From assembly GCA_907163345.1 (NCBI GenBank), contig CAJQUN010000020.1:5825722-5889721 (forward strand): DNA of 64,000 nt, written 5' to 3'. A model generated the notes under the pieces. It was not told the origin of the DNA. It searched no databases and saw only the letters and a program-made list of their open reading frames with translations. The DNA is from Haberlea rhodopensis (taxonomy: Eukaryota > Streptophyta > Magnoliopsida > Lamiales > Gesneriaceae). The position numbers and the translations under genes are program-made. This document shows positions 47,415 to 60,248 of this stretch, in pieces (within the stretch, counting starts at the first letter, position 1; the number at the start of each line of letters is the position of its first letter).

Positions 47415-48912
47415 TGATAGGCTTAGATTTTAAGTGTTTTTAGCTGTAATTTCTTAACATTTTTAGTACTTTTTCCTTGATGAAATTACGCTTTTTGGTG
47501 TTTATTTCTTGTTTCAGGAAAATAGGTTGGAAATGGAAGAAATGAGCTAAACTGAAGAAAACGGGTGAAATCGAGGCGAAAAAGAGAAAAAAAATGAAGA
47601 ATTCAGATTTTCAGAATTTCGATCGATCGAGATTATTTCTCGATCGATCGAGCAGGGCAGAGAGTTCAGCACCATTTTTTTATCGAAGGGCCGATCGATC
47701 GGGAAGAAAATCTCGATCGATCGATCGAGGCAGAAACTTTTAAACGTTGAAGCGAACAGTGCACCGATCGATCGAAAAATCTTTTCGATCGATCGAGACG
47801 CGATTTTCTGCAAATCTGATTTTCCAAAATTAACGTGATCTTCGGTGGTTTAAAAAGGGTATCTCTTCCATACCATATGATATCATATCAGAGAGGGTTG
47901 AGAGCCAATTTTGATCACCCTACAACCCTAGTAGCCGCCGCCAACAAGAAGGAGGAGAAATCATCTTCTTCCGTTCTTCATCCAAGTTTGAGCGAGCCAA
48001 TTCCGGAGTGCAAGGAAGGAGCAAGAGAAGAAACTACGGTGCAACGCACGGATTCATTCCAGCTTTTATCGTATTTCTAAACTCAGATTTATTTGATATT
48101 CATTTTCATTGGATGTTTTTGAGGTTGAGAAACAATTAAGCATCTCATTGATTTGTTTTGAATTAAATCAAGTTTATTTCATTGAGTTTGATGTTAATTG
48201 TGTTTGATTTATTGATTCGATTGTGTTAGAGTGAATTGATTACTTAGTGTTCATGAATTAAATGCTTATTAAGATCAAAGCCTAGCTAACTTTGATTTAA
48301 TCTTGTGAGTTATAACCGAGATCGAGAGATAACGTTATAATACGCTACATTAATTCATGATGTATGTTTAAGATTGAGATCGAGAGATAAAATCACATAC
48401 GTGAAGTCTTTGAATCGAGAGATTTAGAGTAACGAGGTTTTGAATATTTATGCAATATCGGATTAGTAAATAAGTGAACGAGAGTTACTTGTTCTAATTT
48501 GATATTAGTTTCTTTACAGCTCGAGAGAGTGTATTGAATAATAACGAAAACCTTTCACCTTAAGAATCAATTGTTTGTTAACTGGCTATTCAAACGAACC
48601 TTTAAAGATAACATAGTTGAACGAAGAGCGAGATAAATTTCTCGAGCGAAATTCATTTGCATATCCGGAACCCATTCATTTTATTTATTCTTATTTTATC
48701 TAGGTCCTTTAGTTATAAATTTGCAGTAGTTAATATACTCTTTTTAATCGTAGGCTAAATATAATTTTACTGGTCTTATTTGGTACTTATACGTTAGTCC
48801 CTGTGGATTCGACAACCCGTACTTTCATTTAACTATACTAAAACTTGACACCGTGCACTTGCGGTAAAGAATCGATATACTGAGAATTTTCTGTTAAAAA
48901 ATAAAGCGGTCA
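47415..48912 (+). mobile_element. Solo LTR, 1,498 bp, perfect 5-bp TSD, inside the pararetrovirus
   Basis: It starts TGATAGGCTTAGATTTT, ends AAATAAAGCGGTCA, and is flanked by TCAAT (47410-47414 and 48913-48917). It is an inverted copy of the solo LTR at 32025-33550: the same CGATCGATCGAG palindrome array lies at 47620-47800, with the same ACTTGCGGTA and GATTCGACAACC words near the end. A TTTAAAAAGGG box (about 47851) and a downstream ACAACCCTAGTAGCCGCCGC leader suggest plus-strand transcription. Confidence 0.9.
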
Positions 48913-48917
48913 TCAAT

Positions 48918-49003
48918 ATTATGATTATTATATTGTCATTGTGAAATCTGATAAAAATATTCTTGCAGATTTCTTAACACAAGATGGAGGGACACATTGC
49001 TAG
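48918..49003 (+). pseudogene. End of the pararetrovirus RNase H / ORF1
   Basis: Beyond the solo LTR the RNase H C-terminal block resumes (KNILADFLTQDGG) and ends at TAG 49001-49003. The join of the two parts across the LTR is clean once one TCAAT is discounted, which shows the LTR inserted after the viral sequence was already in the genome. Confidence 0.82.
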
Positions 49004-50324
49004 CGATACCCGCAAGCGAGATAGGAATCTCAGGGAAAACCTGGAGATCCTGGAACGAGATTTTGGGACTCTTTGTCTCAATGCAGAGGTCGCGGGACGA
49101 CTTCAACGAGCAGATCAGGAACTTGTTACTGATCATATACGAGCATACTTTTGGGACCCTGAACGATTGTTTGAAGTCTTGAAAGGGCCTATCCTTCAGG
49201 CCGCACCTTCAACGGTGCAAAAAGAAGTGTTTAGAGAACGAGGCTCATCTAACCCGGAGGCAAGGGATTCAAGAACCCCTGTCACGAGTGCTGCAGATGA
49301 TGCATTCCTTGAGGATGTACAAGCTGAAGCGAATGTTGAGGGTCAGGTGTCATCACAATCTGAACCTTCAAGCCAACCCAGCACCTCTGGGGTAAAAGAG
49401 GGAGAGTTGAATCTTAGGCCAATGACTGATAAGTCTAAGGTTCAAACTAATGATGATTTAGTTTCTTCACCTATGCAGGATTACCAACGCACTTGGGAGA
49501 AACTAATTACCAGGCGATGCATCAACCCAGACAAATCTATAGTTGATATCTCGGGGAAATATCCGAGAGTTTGGATGAAACCAGGCAGCCATCCAAACGA
49601 TGTTCAGGAATAGTATAATTTCGGAGCTCTGACTTCGGTTTATACTGTGGCACCAGCTTTCTCTGAAATATCAAAATTAGCAAAATGGATCAGAGAAGTT
49701 GTTTATAAGACTTGGGCCAATAATCCACATTTGGCAAGAGGCGACATTTTGGAGTTGTATTTTTTCAGTGCTGCTCCAGAACCGGCGAAGAAAGGCTTCC
49801 TCAAAGCTTTTCCTTTTATCAAGCTTAGAAGTCCAGATGGAAACGCTCTGAAAAATATAAAAATGGCGCTACCAGAAGGAATTCCAATTTTGGCTGGAAC
49901 TATCACAGAGGATGAAGTTTCTACCAGAAGAGCATGGGGTCTTTGAGTTTGTCTCACAGAAATGGACAAAGTCAAATACTCATTCAAGTTCTTTCAGAAT
50001 TCAGCCAACAGAACTTTCTTGCTGAATTCCATGACAGGAATCTCCATGAGATTTGCCGAAGATTTCTTTGAAACAAAGAGAAGAATTCTTTGGGAAAACA
50101 AGATCCCGGCAGGATATGAGACTAACCAGAAATTCTGCAACATGGCACACAATAGCCGACGGTTAGACCATATTTGCCAAGCATGCCCGGAGCAGAAAGA
50201 ACCAGAGTTCGGGAAAAGATTCCGCTCCAAACCCGACAGATCAGAGGCAGGAAGAGACAAAAGACCTGCTGACAAGAGAGCCCATTTTCCTAAAGCTCGG
50301 GGAGCACAAAAAGCACTAATGTAA
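48984..50324 (+). pseudogene. Pararetrovirus ORF2 of unknown function, two in-frame stops
   Basis: An ATG at 48984 lies 20 bp inside the end of ORF1 in another frame. One uninterrupted register of 447 codons runs to TAA at 50322-50324, broken only by TAG at 49611-49613 and TGA at 49944-49946. There is no frameshift. The N-terminal third is charged and helical (RENLEILERDFGTL, DHIRAYFWDPERL). A Ser/Glu-rich linker follows, then a more compact region (WIREVVYKTWANNP, YFFSAAPEPAKKGFLKAFPF, MALPEGIPILAGTI). The tail is very basic (RSKPDRSEAGRDKRPADKR). Florendoviruses carry a conserved second ORF of unknown role downstream of the polyprotein, which is why I assign the relic there. No biochemical function is known to me. 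Confidence 0.7.
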
Positions 50325-50532
50325 AGATTCCCCGACAAAGGAAGAGGTGGACCATTAGAAGTTAGTGCGGATACTGTTCAGCACACTCAGATAAAAAATA
50401 ATGGACCACTCACGAGAAAAGTTGGCACATTCAGACAAAGATGCCAGACCACGTGAAAGTTAAGGCGCACTCACAGGCGCACTCAACAATTATCAAGATT
50501 TGGAATCCGCATTTGAAGTCCGGATTTATGCC

Positions 50533-50540
50533 TATATAAG
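50533..50540 (+). promoter_or_regulatory. Pararetrovirus pregenomic RNA TATA box
   Basis: TATATAAG in an otherwise mixed-composition stretch about 210 bp after ORF2, in the position and form typical of Caulimoviridae pregenomic promoters. Confidence 0.7.
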
Positions 50541-50592
50541 GGCACTCATTCGAGAAGCTAAGGACATCGAAAATTCTCCATAGTTTTCTGAA

Positions 50593-50598
50593 AATAAA
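50593..50598 (+). terminator. Pararetrovirus polyadenylation signal
   Basis: AATAAA 53 bp downstream of the TATA box. In this virus family the RNA start and the poly(A) site lie close together, giving a short terminal redundancy. The spacing here fits. Confidence 0.6.
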
Positions 50599-50599
50599 T

Positions 50600-52018
50600 A
50601 TTGTAGTCTCCAAGCTTTGTAATCTTCAGTTTTCTTAACTTGATAATATTTCTTTTCTTTCTTCCATTTCATAAGTGTCTGTAATATTGTTCTGTACTTT
50701 AATTTATGTGTTCTTGAGTCAAGCCTCATCTATATGAGAGCCTAAACAAGTCCGTCTCCTCCCAAAATGAGACGTTTTAATGTAAGAGATGTTATAAGTA
50801 TTCCAGAATAAAAAGAAGGTTGTTGCCCAGCTATCTCCCAGATTTCTTTAAATCTTTTTTTATATCTTGCTTATACATTACGCCCTAAGGTAGGAAACGA
50901 ATTAGGGCTATGCTGTGCGGTTTCTGAAGGAGTCGGATAACTGGCAGACTAATCTCGCCCGTGAGCTGAGGTTGGATGGGGAGGAGCCATTCGTAAAACA
51001 GTCTGGAGGTAGTAAGTTTTTGACTGGTGGCGTTGCGACCCACCTCACTCGGTGCCGTTATGGTCAAAATGGTATATTTCAGTTTGTTAAAATTTTATTG
51101 TAATACGGAAGCATGTTTGGCCTTTTATTTATTTTTAGCATGATCTTCAAATCGGGTTTTGAATTATAATTAGACGAACGTTATATAAATCGTGAGTCCT
51201 TTGCAAAAGTATGCTCTTGGGATTCATCCCGAGATGACAGAAACTGAAGGATCTCATGTTCATATACTGTTTCTGTTTGGCAAATATTAGGATGGAAACT
51301 ATGATAAATAGTACATCGGGGCATATTTTGTTCTTTAAACATTTTCTAGGGGTTAAGAATGCAATTTTATTAAAGATTGGTTGGACCGCGTGGACCACTT
51401 GGACCACATGGGATAATTAGTGTCATTTCAACCAAGAATGGACTTAGATCAACTAATGTTTTTTCACTGGACTATGATAGATTATGTTTCATGAAAATGT
51501 ATCGGCCCGTAATTTTCCCTATTTTATTCCAAATTCAATTGGTAATCTTGTCAAATACTGTATTAAAAACATAAGGTGGGGGAGTAATGAACAATTCATC
51601 TTCATGTTAAGGCTACTATCGAAAGTGAAAGAAATGGAGAATCACAGTTAGTCGATGTTGTGAAACAAGAGATCCTTGGTGACCCCAATCCTAAAATAAG
51701 GAATGTACGTAAAAACATGACCAACTGACTCAACCAAAAAAAACAAACTAACAAAAACAAGAAGATAAATTTTAAAAATGGTCCTATAGGATATAAATTC
51801 TTTCAATACTAGTCCCAAACTTTTATGACTAACCAAATATAGTCACAACCAAATTGTCTTTTAATCAAAAACAGGCTCACAAATGTTTTTAACAAATTTA
51901 GTTCTACATAAATTAATTTTCAATAAAAGTGATAACATATTTGAATATGTGGCTTTGAGAATATTTTTGACTAATACAAAATTTTGGGACTGATATTGAT
52001 TAGAAACAAAATTTTGGG
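50600..52018. other. Pararetrovirus leader remnant, then intergenic DNA
   Basis: 50600 to about 50900 probably continues the viral intergenic or leader region; I could not find its end. A 62-codon frame at 50915-51103 (NWQTNLARELRLDGEEPFVK) has a protein-like look but no partner exon and no family I recognise. 51110-52018 is AT-rich; its part from 51775 alternates TAGTCCCAAACTTTT/AAAATTTTGGGACT words. Confidence 0.4.
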
Positions 52019-52026
52019 TATATGTT

Positions 52027-52265
52027 CAGGGGCGGAATGAGTCAGGGGCAAGTGCTTTAAATTTTTTTTTTTAATCTTTAATATTTACCTTCAAAATAAT
52101 TTTTTTTTTAAAAAAATTTAATTTGTAGACTCAAAATTGTAGTTTGTCCCTTAAAAAGTATATTTTATAACCTTAAATTATATTTTGACCCTTCAAATTG
52201 TTTTTGGCCTAAATGTTTATTTGAAATTTTTTTTGCCCCTACCAAGAATCCTGTGTCCGCCACTA
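52027..52265. mobile_element. Non-autonomous hAT (Tip100-like) MITE, 239 bp
   Basis: Ends CAGGGGCGGAATG and, inverted, TAGTGGCGGACACAG. The flanking octamers TATATGTT (52019-52026) and CATATGTT (52266-52273) differ by one base. The interior is T/A-rich without coding. It is related by its ends to the element at 15159-15408. Confidence 0.78.
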
Positions 52266-52273
52266 CATATGTT

Positions 52274-52842
52274 TGATAAAAAAAAAAGCAATTAACATTG
52301 AAATATATTTGATTAATCCAAAAAAAATTGGAACCAGTATTACAAAGACTTATATTCTATGAGATCATTTATGAAATTTACCGAAAAAGTCTACAACCAA
52401 TTCTCAAGTTGTAGTTCTAGTATAGCATGTTCTTAGGCGTAAAAAAAGTATATTTTTTCTAGATTATAAGTAATCATGTTTACTCTCTTTTGAATATCCA
52501 ATCAACTTTTCTATTTAGTTTTTGATATTCTGCAGAATGTTAAGGAGATAGTTGCAGCAATCTTAACTCTATTGGATTTTCCATAATCCTGTTATTACAA
52601 GTCATTGGCGAAAAACCATATGTTTATTTCGACAAGAGCCTGGTCCGTATGGCGCGAACAGAGAATACGCTTGAACTAATAGGCAGAGTTTTTTTTTCAT
52701 AGCCAAAGTTTTTGAAAGAGAAGAATCAATGATGTTGCTATCTCTTAGAGAAATAGTAAGTCTCTCCGGATCCCATTAGATTTCATTCGAAGGAGGTAAG
52801 GTACAGTTTTTTCATTCGGAAAAACTGGGGATAGACAATGGC
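52274..52842. other. Unannotated DNA, target of the copia insertion
   Basis: No gene seen. The last 230 bp before the insertion (52610-52842) and the first 200 bp after it (60648-60850) are continuous once the copia element is removed and differ in texture from the AT-rich surroundings. Organellar origin is possible but I cannot name a matching region. Confidence 0.35.
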
Positions 52843-53240
52843 CTCCTTGTTGGGTTTCCGTACCCCGGCGCCAGATCCAAACGCAGCGGAAATAATACAA
52901 TAAACAGATCTGACCCGGGGACGGTCGATCGCGCCTGATTCATATATTAAACATGCAAATATCAAATATAAATGCACGAAAAGAGATTACCGTTCACCGA
53001 CGTGAATCTGATAGCGGTAGTCCCTCGAGTCCAATCAACCTGACCAGATCTACAAGCCAACACCAGTGCTAGTTTGATGTTGGCATTTCTATGAGAGTGA
53101 GTATAGAATGGAAAAATCACCTTAACCCTAGAGATGAACTTATATTTATAGGAGTCATGGTCAATTATTTGGGCTATGCTTATAAGGGTCCAACGGGCCA
53201 ACAATTGGCCCATTGGCTTGTAGGGCATCTAATGCTAACA

Positions 53241-53251
53241 ATCTCCCACTT
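53241..53251 (-). promoter_or_regulatory. Polypurine tract
   Basis: On the minus strand AAGTGGGAGAT, adjoining the 3' LTR. Confidence 0.85.
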
Positions 53252-54569
53252 GCCCAAAAGCCAACACAAAACTGCAAACTCATAATCCAAGTAATTCAAT
53301 CAAATTGAATAACTTGACGTACTACCAATGTACATAATTATGCAACATAAACATATCAAATGTTTTAATTTTAGAACTTTCTATAGATGAAACATTTTCA
53401 AATATAGAAACTCCACTAAAGTGAGGAGCTTTCAGAAATTAAATTCATCTCTTCTAAATCACTCAATTTGAGCACTTAACATTTAAGTCTCAATTCTCAT
53501 CAATAGATCGGCGGCCGGTTGATTGTGACCCAACGAGGCTCAAGTGTATCATAGCAGTAGGATCACAACCTTTGTGATTTTAGAAGTCAAACAACTTCTT
53601 TGGGCTTACCCTGAATGCCCAATTGTCAATTAAACTCCTTTAATAGACAATTACTGAAATATAATTCCAGCAACAACCTACCGATCGTGGGTAGCGCCTA
53701 GCATCTGTGCTTCACGAAGACCTAGATACAAATGACTAGCAACGTACGAGAACCTGTCAGCCATAGTTAGCGTGCAGTACATTCCTTTCACTCAATATGT
53801 CTCGATTGAATCAAGGGCATTGGTTGGTCGAGGCCCCTTATGATTTCAATAACTATGTATTTGTTTCACATTATATGATTCCTTGTGTGCGTATATGAAA
53901 AACCCATTTTTCACAAGCACTACCCACTCTGGCCAGAGATTCCTCGAATCATATATAGAAAAACACATAAGACATCCTGGTTCATCAAGACCAGTGGTGA
54001 ATCCCCAACGACAATCATAGGCCTCTGACAGCATCACTGAATACCCAAAATAATGACTTTATGACCCACATGTGATCAGTCATTAAATCAAAGTACACAA
54101 CTATCTATCAAGACCTCAATGACGCCTCGGGTCATGAGGAGTAATGGTGCACAACTATGACTAGAAATTCTATACTCGACAAATGGTAACCACTTATAGA
54201 ATTCCGAGTAGGGTCGTTCAGTGAACTCATTCCTAATGAGCACCTATTCATGTGTGCTGACTTCTCCAAGCCAACGCCGATGAAACGCGGCGCACTACAC
54301 TAGACACATCATGAATACCAGTCTCTAACGAGCATATATCGATATCCATTCTCGAAGGCTCATCGACCAGGAACATTTAGAAATCGCAGTCGAGAATGTA
54401 TTTCATGGTCACCATCATATGCGTAACCACATTCTATGGACTATAGCAATCTCAAGGACTTCATCAATGCATCAAGATGCATGGGTAAACAGATGAAGAA
54501 GTGCCATATATATTAATATTCAAACAAAGATTTGTCATAATAAGATTATAAGTACAATCAATCAACTAT

Positions 54570-56300
54570 TGATTTACTTAATCATGTATGACAACAATAT
54601 CTTTCACTTTCCCAAAGCCAACTACTCATGTGTCTTAAGACCATCTTCCCAAGATGTCTACCAGACACCAATCATTGTAAATGCTTTGTCAGTGGATTCA
54701 CTATATTTTTCTGTTGAAGCGATTCTCTCGATAATAATGTCGCGTCTACCATCTGTCTCATTAGATAGTATTTTCTCAATATATGTTTGGATCCTGATGA
54801 GATCTTGGCTATTCATAATAGCTCAAATGTTGTCACAGTACACAGAGACTGTGTCAACTGCACTAGAAATTACACCCAACTCTTGGATGAAATTTCTTAT
54901 CCAAACTGCCTCTTTGCTGCATCGTATGCTGCAATGTATTCAACTTCAGTGGTGGAATCCAATGTGGTGTCTTGCTTGGAACGTTTCCAAGAGACATCAC
55001 CATCATTGAGCTTAAATACAAATCCGAACATCGATATGGTATCATCTACATCCAATTTAAAAAACCAGCATCAGCTTAGCTTCAACTTTTATTTCTCCAC
55101 TTACAGATCCAAAAACCATGAATATATCATAAGTTCTTCATAAGAACTTGAGGATTATTTTCACAGTTGTCCAGTGACCTTCACTGGGATCTGTCTGATG
55201 TCTGCCCAGTACTCTAAGAACATACATCAGGCCAAGTACATACCATAGCATACAATATGCTATTAAAAGTAGAAATATAAGGTACCAATGTCATCTTTTC
55301 TCTCTCCTCATCAATCTTACGGCCCATTGACTCGAGAGATGAATACTATGACATAATATGAAGTAACTCATTTTTCGACTATTCTATGCTAAACCCTTTT
55401 AGCACAGTGTTTATGTACCTAGATTGAGAGATCTCAAGCATCCTTTAGATCTATCCCTATAGATCCTTATGCTAAGCACGTATGACGCTTCTCCCAATCT
55501 TACATGGAGAAATTAGTAGATAATCATGCTTTAATTGATTAATCCAATACCATTTACAATGAGCATGATATAATCGACTTAAAGCATCACAAATGTAACC
55601 GTGCTCCCACTAACCTTTTTGCACACACATGCCACTTCCGGATTTATAACAAAACCAAACACTTTGATAATGTTATCAAAATGGAAGTTTAAACTTTGGG
55701 ATGCCTTCTTAGGCCCGTAAATGGACCTCTGGAGTTTGCAAACCTTTTGTTCACTCCAAGAAGTTGTAAACACATCTGGCTACTACATTTCTACCTCAAT
55801 GCCACCACTGAGAAATGTTGTGTTCACATCCATTACTCATATCTCATATTCATAATATAAAGATATAACTAATAAAATCTAAATAGACTATAGCATCATA
55901 ACCGATGAAAATTTTCTCATAAACAACTCTTTGCCTATGAGAATAATCGTTTCTCACCAGTCAAGCTTTGATGGTCACTACCTTCCCATCCACTCCAATC
56001 TTTCACTTGTAAATCCATGCAGCCAATGAGAACAATTCCCAAAGAGGATCTACTAAGGCCCATACCTTATTGGAGTACATGGAGTCTATTTCAAATTTCA
56101 CGGCATCTCGCCAATATCCCAAAACGATGTCCAACATCGTCTCCTTGAAAGTTCTAGGATCACATCCATGGTCAAAATCATTTTGACTACTTTCTATGAG
56201 TAAATTAAATTTATCAGGAGTTTTTGAAACATTTTCAAATCTCCTTCGTGCGTGTAAATCAAAGGTTATGATTGACTCAATTAATTTCACCGTTTTCACT
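54570..56300 (-). pseudogene. Copia RT/RNase H relics
   Basis: Minus-strand fragments run in pol order. 56299-56003 is the RT N-terminal linker (YWRDAVKFEIDSMYSNKVWALVDP, split by substitutions). 55790-55560 is RT (QKVCKLQRSIYGPKKASQS, FGFVINPEVACVCKKVSGS). The catalytic block reads stop-V-D-Y where active elements have YVDD. About 55010-54850 is RNase H (SKQDTTLDSTTEVEYIAAYDAA). Stops and frameshifts are dense. No active enzyme is possible. Confidence 0.85.
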
Positions 56301-59300
56301 TTTCTAGTGGTTTGTGGTTCTTGAACCCTTTCAAGTTATATTATGTTGTCATCCTTTCTAATAGAAACATTTTCTCTAGAAAAATTGCACTTGCGAAACA
56401 AACTCTTTGCCTGCAATTGATAATATAAATTTCCACAACATAACATAAGATGGATCAACTATCCAACTCATCTTCCACTGGCTGCTTCACATAAGCAGAA
56501 CAATCTCAAAATATAAATTTGGATTATTTTTCAATCCATATCGTATATGGAGTTTTGGTCACTGCATTGGTATGAATTATATTCAACAAATATGTAACTT
56601 TAGAGAGTTACTCAGAGAGAATCACATTCTCTTTAAGATAACTCAACATCATCTTGCACTAACATTTAGTGCTCCACATACGTCCATATGAATCAGATTC
56701 AATGGACATTCAGCACATGCTAAATATATGTTGGATTTAAGTTATCATTCTTTTTATATTCTTTGAATATAATCATACTAATCATTCATAAGTTCACCAG
56801 ATTCAATAAAACATGCATTCTTAAAAATAATGCAAATCACATTCGCATATTTAAAAGAATATCATTCTCTATCAAAATAGGAACAATGTTCATGATTAAA
56901 TCTAGAACAAATAAATAATTGCTCAAACCAGTTCCTAACCAGTTCAAGATTTTATATTAAATAAATGTTTCAAACAGCCATTGCAACAACTCTTGCTACA
57001 ATGCTTAGCCTCAGGTAGGTTCACCTTCCTAGGGCTATCTACTTCTTCACATCACATGCAACTCTTTGCAAAAATGCGAGCACAACTGACATCATATACC
57101 AAAGAAGTAGAACCAATAGAAACATTTAATTTTAATATAAAACATACCCTTTCTAGAACGCTTCTAGTCTAGGTATTCCTTACAATTTTGCGCCAGTAAC
57201 CAGCAGTGAAAACATAGATGCCTCTCCTTTCATAGTTGCTACTATATCCTTTTTCGTCTTTTGAGGTTGGGAATCATTTCCCTTCCTCTTCTTTATCCTT
57301 GAAATACCATTGGTAGAAGATTCAATAAGAAGAACACGTTTCTCCTTTGAATCAAGGATACATGAGTTTCCAACATTTTGTCTATAAGATCAAATCTACA
57401 GCCAATTAATGAGGATTTGTCACATTCAGATTTTCCAATTTCTCAACAAGAGATATTTTTCTTACACTATGCTCATAGACCGAAGCCCCATCTCGCATGT
57501 GAAATGAAAATAGCTCTTTTGAAGTCACGAGTCTCAGTAATCGCGTCTATTCACCAAACAACATTTGTATGTGTTGGAAAATATCAGCAATGTGAACGAA
57601 TTTCTCATATCTGTGTTGAAACTCATTGGTGACATTGATACTATCATATAGCACCTAGTCTAGAGACCATCGTCCCATCACTTCTCAAGTGTGGCAATCT
57701 CTTCATGAGACGAACCGGGAGACACTTCAACATGAGGCTCCCACCAATGATATATAGCAATCTTTTAGAAGCAAGCACTATTTTAAAATTATTAGTCAAT
57801 CAGAATAATTTGGTGCGGTTACTTTGTTTGTATCGAGAATTGATGCAATCGGATTCACGGCAATCACAATACTGAGAATAAACAGAAAATATATGCAAAC
57901 TGTTTGATTATTAATTTATTCAAAAACTATGGACTTTAGTTATTGAATGCTCCCACTAAATTTTTCGAATTCATCACCCTCATGACAAATGAACGGAAAA
58001 TCATATTTTCTTAGTGGGCTTGGAGTCCAACTAGCTCATTAAAACCCCGGACGTGGGCCCACCGGCTTCATGATACTAAAGGTAGATCACAATTGCATCA
58101 TATGCAACCCCCAAGATATTTGTCTCGCGATTGGCATAACCCTACGTGGGCAGGACAATTATGCCTTCTCACGTCAAACTAACCCATCCCACGGATGGAA
58201 ATGTCACGCCCAAAAGACCCCACGTGGGTGAGTAATCTAGAAGGTTAACATAACCACACCCTTAATTAAGTGGCAGTTAAACGCACAGCTTTCCCATGCC
58301 AGATGCCCCCCACGTGGGTGAGTAAGGCAATATGACACAAGTAGCGTCTCATGGCTTAACTGTTGATGGAAGACAGGAAGCAACAAACCCTTTTGAGCTC
58401 CCTTAGCAGTTTGATATTAAAAGTTTTGAATCATATTCAAAAGAGGGATTTAATAATTTTCAAATCTCATCAAGTACTCGTTTGTTTGTTTGCCGGATTC
58501 ATGCAACTATGTTTTATTCATGCAGTCATATGTACTAATAAAACATACAAACAAACATTTATCATACATCATATGCATAATAAAAATAAATATGGACGAT
58601 TACGGCCTTTTCCTAATTGATCCACGTGAGCCATACGTGGATCATAAGTCTGTCTAAGGTGATGCAGGTATGCAATGCAATCCTATTACATTTTGTTTCC
58701 ATCATACAAGTCTTGATTCTTGGTGCTCCGTCTTCAATCTTGATCTCCCACTAATTCTAAAGATTTTACATTTAAATCGTGCAAACAAGAGAATAGGGAT
58801 ACAAATCCGGGGTGGGATACATCAGAAAATAGAGAGAGCAGGCTCGCAGGCCCGATAACCAAAAACACAATTATAATGAAACAATAAAAACCTAAACATT
58901 CACCTAAACACATTGGTCAAGGCCCGTAATCATCCATCATGCAATCACAACATATGTAATTAAACATTAAACTAATCAATTACATCACATGTAATTGTAC
59001 TAATCACATCACATGTAATTAGAGCACAATAATTAATTTATTCTATCGTTTCCCCACTAATCGCATCATTAATTGAAAATGAAATTAACAAATTAAATAA
59101 AACCATTTTCTTTAATTTCCAATTAATTACTTTTCAATTAATTGGTAAAATCACTATTTTACCTTTTAATCATAATGATAATCGAAAATAAAATTAACAA
59201 TTAAATGAAACACTTTCATTTAATTTTCAGTTAATTAAATTTTCAATTACTTGGTAAAATCACTATTTTACCCCAAATCATAATATTAGCCAAAAATAAA

Positions 59301-59600
59301 ATTAACAAATTAAATGAAACATTTTCATTCAATTTTTAATTAATTAAATTTTCAACTAATTGTAAAATCTCCATTTTACATTTAATAATTTAAAAATCAC
59401 ATTTTTAATAAATTAAGTATTATGATTTATTTCAAAAAAAATATCCGGACAAAACATCTAAAATGACCCAAAAAATTTATGAACTCCAAACAATTTGGAT
59501 CCAAAAATAAAATGCAATTTCAACCCAAAATTCTCTTTAATTTTCGGATTTAACAAAATTCAAAATTTTTTTTTTTTTTTTTTTTTTAATAAAATTCGAA
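56301..59600 (-). mobile_element. Copia interior, degenerate 5' part
   Basis: About 3.3 kb that should hold gag, protease and integrase. I can read no clear domain. Notable are four CCACGTGGG-type words (58139-58320) and alternating AATTAATTG/TTAATTTTC repeats at 58980-59400. A run of about 23 T lies at 59566-59588. Confidence 0.5.
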
Positions 59601-59608
59601 ATAACTAT

Positions 59609-60070
59609 TCATCTCCTTCCCAAGATTTCAGCAACTAGGGTTTCATAAACCCTAGGCTCTCTACAGCCGCCACCACTCCACGCCGCCACTCCAGCCGCCA
59701 GCTTCACGTGGTCGCTCCGACCAGATCCCGACGTGACGCGTTCCTCGAGGCGTCGCAATCTCCGATCAGGAACAACGCAAAGCTCGCGATATTTGAGCTC
59801 GTCGCGCGGGCGGAACCCTTCCGCCGCCGATAGCAACAGGCGCGACACGCAATTACAGAGGCAACAACTTTGCCCTGTGTCGTCGCCCCGCCGTCCACTC
59901 AGCCTGGTCGCGATTTTCTTGTGCGCTGCACGGCCATGGAGTCGCAAGACAATAGCAGAGGCGGTTGCAAGCAAATACCAACGGCGGAGAACACTTCTCC
60001 GCCGCGTTCGCCACCTGCGTTCGCCGCGGGCTGAAAGTCCGGTCGCCGGTGCTTCTCCGGTGATGGCCAT
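59609..60070 (-). other. GC-rich leader with a 153-codon open frame
   Basis: Just downstream of the primer site the composition turns GC-rich for 460 bp. A minus-strand ATG at 60070 opens 153 codons (MAITGEAPATGLSARGERRW...) rich in Arg and Ala. The opposite strand is also open (59733-60305), which is what GC-rich DNA with few stops gives by chance. No gag motif is present. I treat it as non-coding leader, possibly acquired host sequence. Confidence 0.4.
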
Positions 60071-60236
60071 GGGTGGTGGTTTAAATTTTGGGACTCAAAT
60101 TAAAAAACTCATTTTTCAATCTGATTTTCTACGTTTTTCCGGATCCAAAATTTCTGAAAATTTGAGTATGATTAATATCGACAGGAAACGATCTAATAAA
60201 ATTAATTACTGTATATATGAATCAAAGCACAACCTG

Positions 60237-60248
60237 GCTCTGATACCA
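60237..60248 (-). promoter_or_regulatory. tRNA-Met primer-binding site
   Basis: TGGTATCAGAGC on the minus strand, one base after the 5' LTR end. Exact consensus. Confidence 0.92.

Noticed and set aside
50915..51103. 62-codon frame after the pararetrovirus
   Set aside because: Protein-like text, but no acceptor, donor, homologue or partner exon that I can see. Not called as a gene.
54569..55143. Plus-strand frames of 118-146 codons
   Set aside because: They are the antisense shadow of copia RNase H relics, which read on the minus strand.
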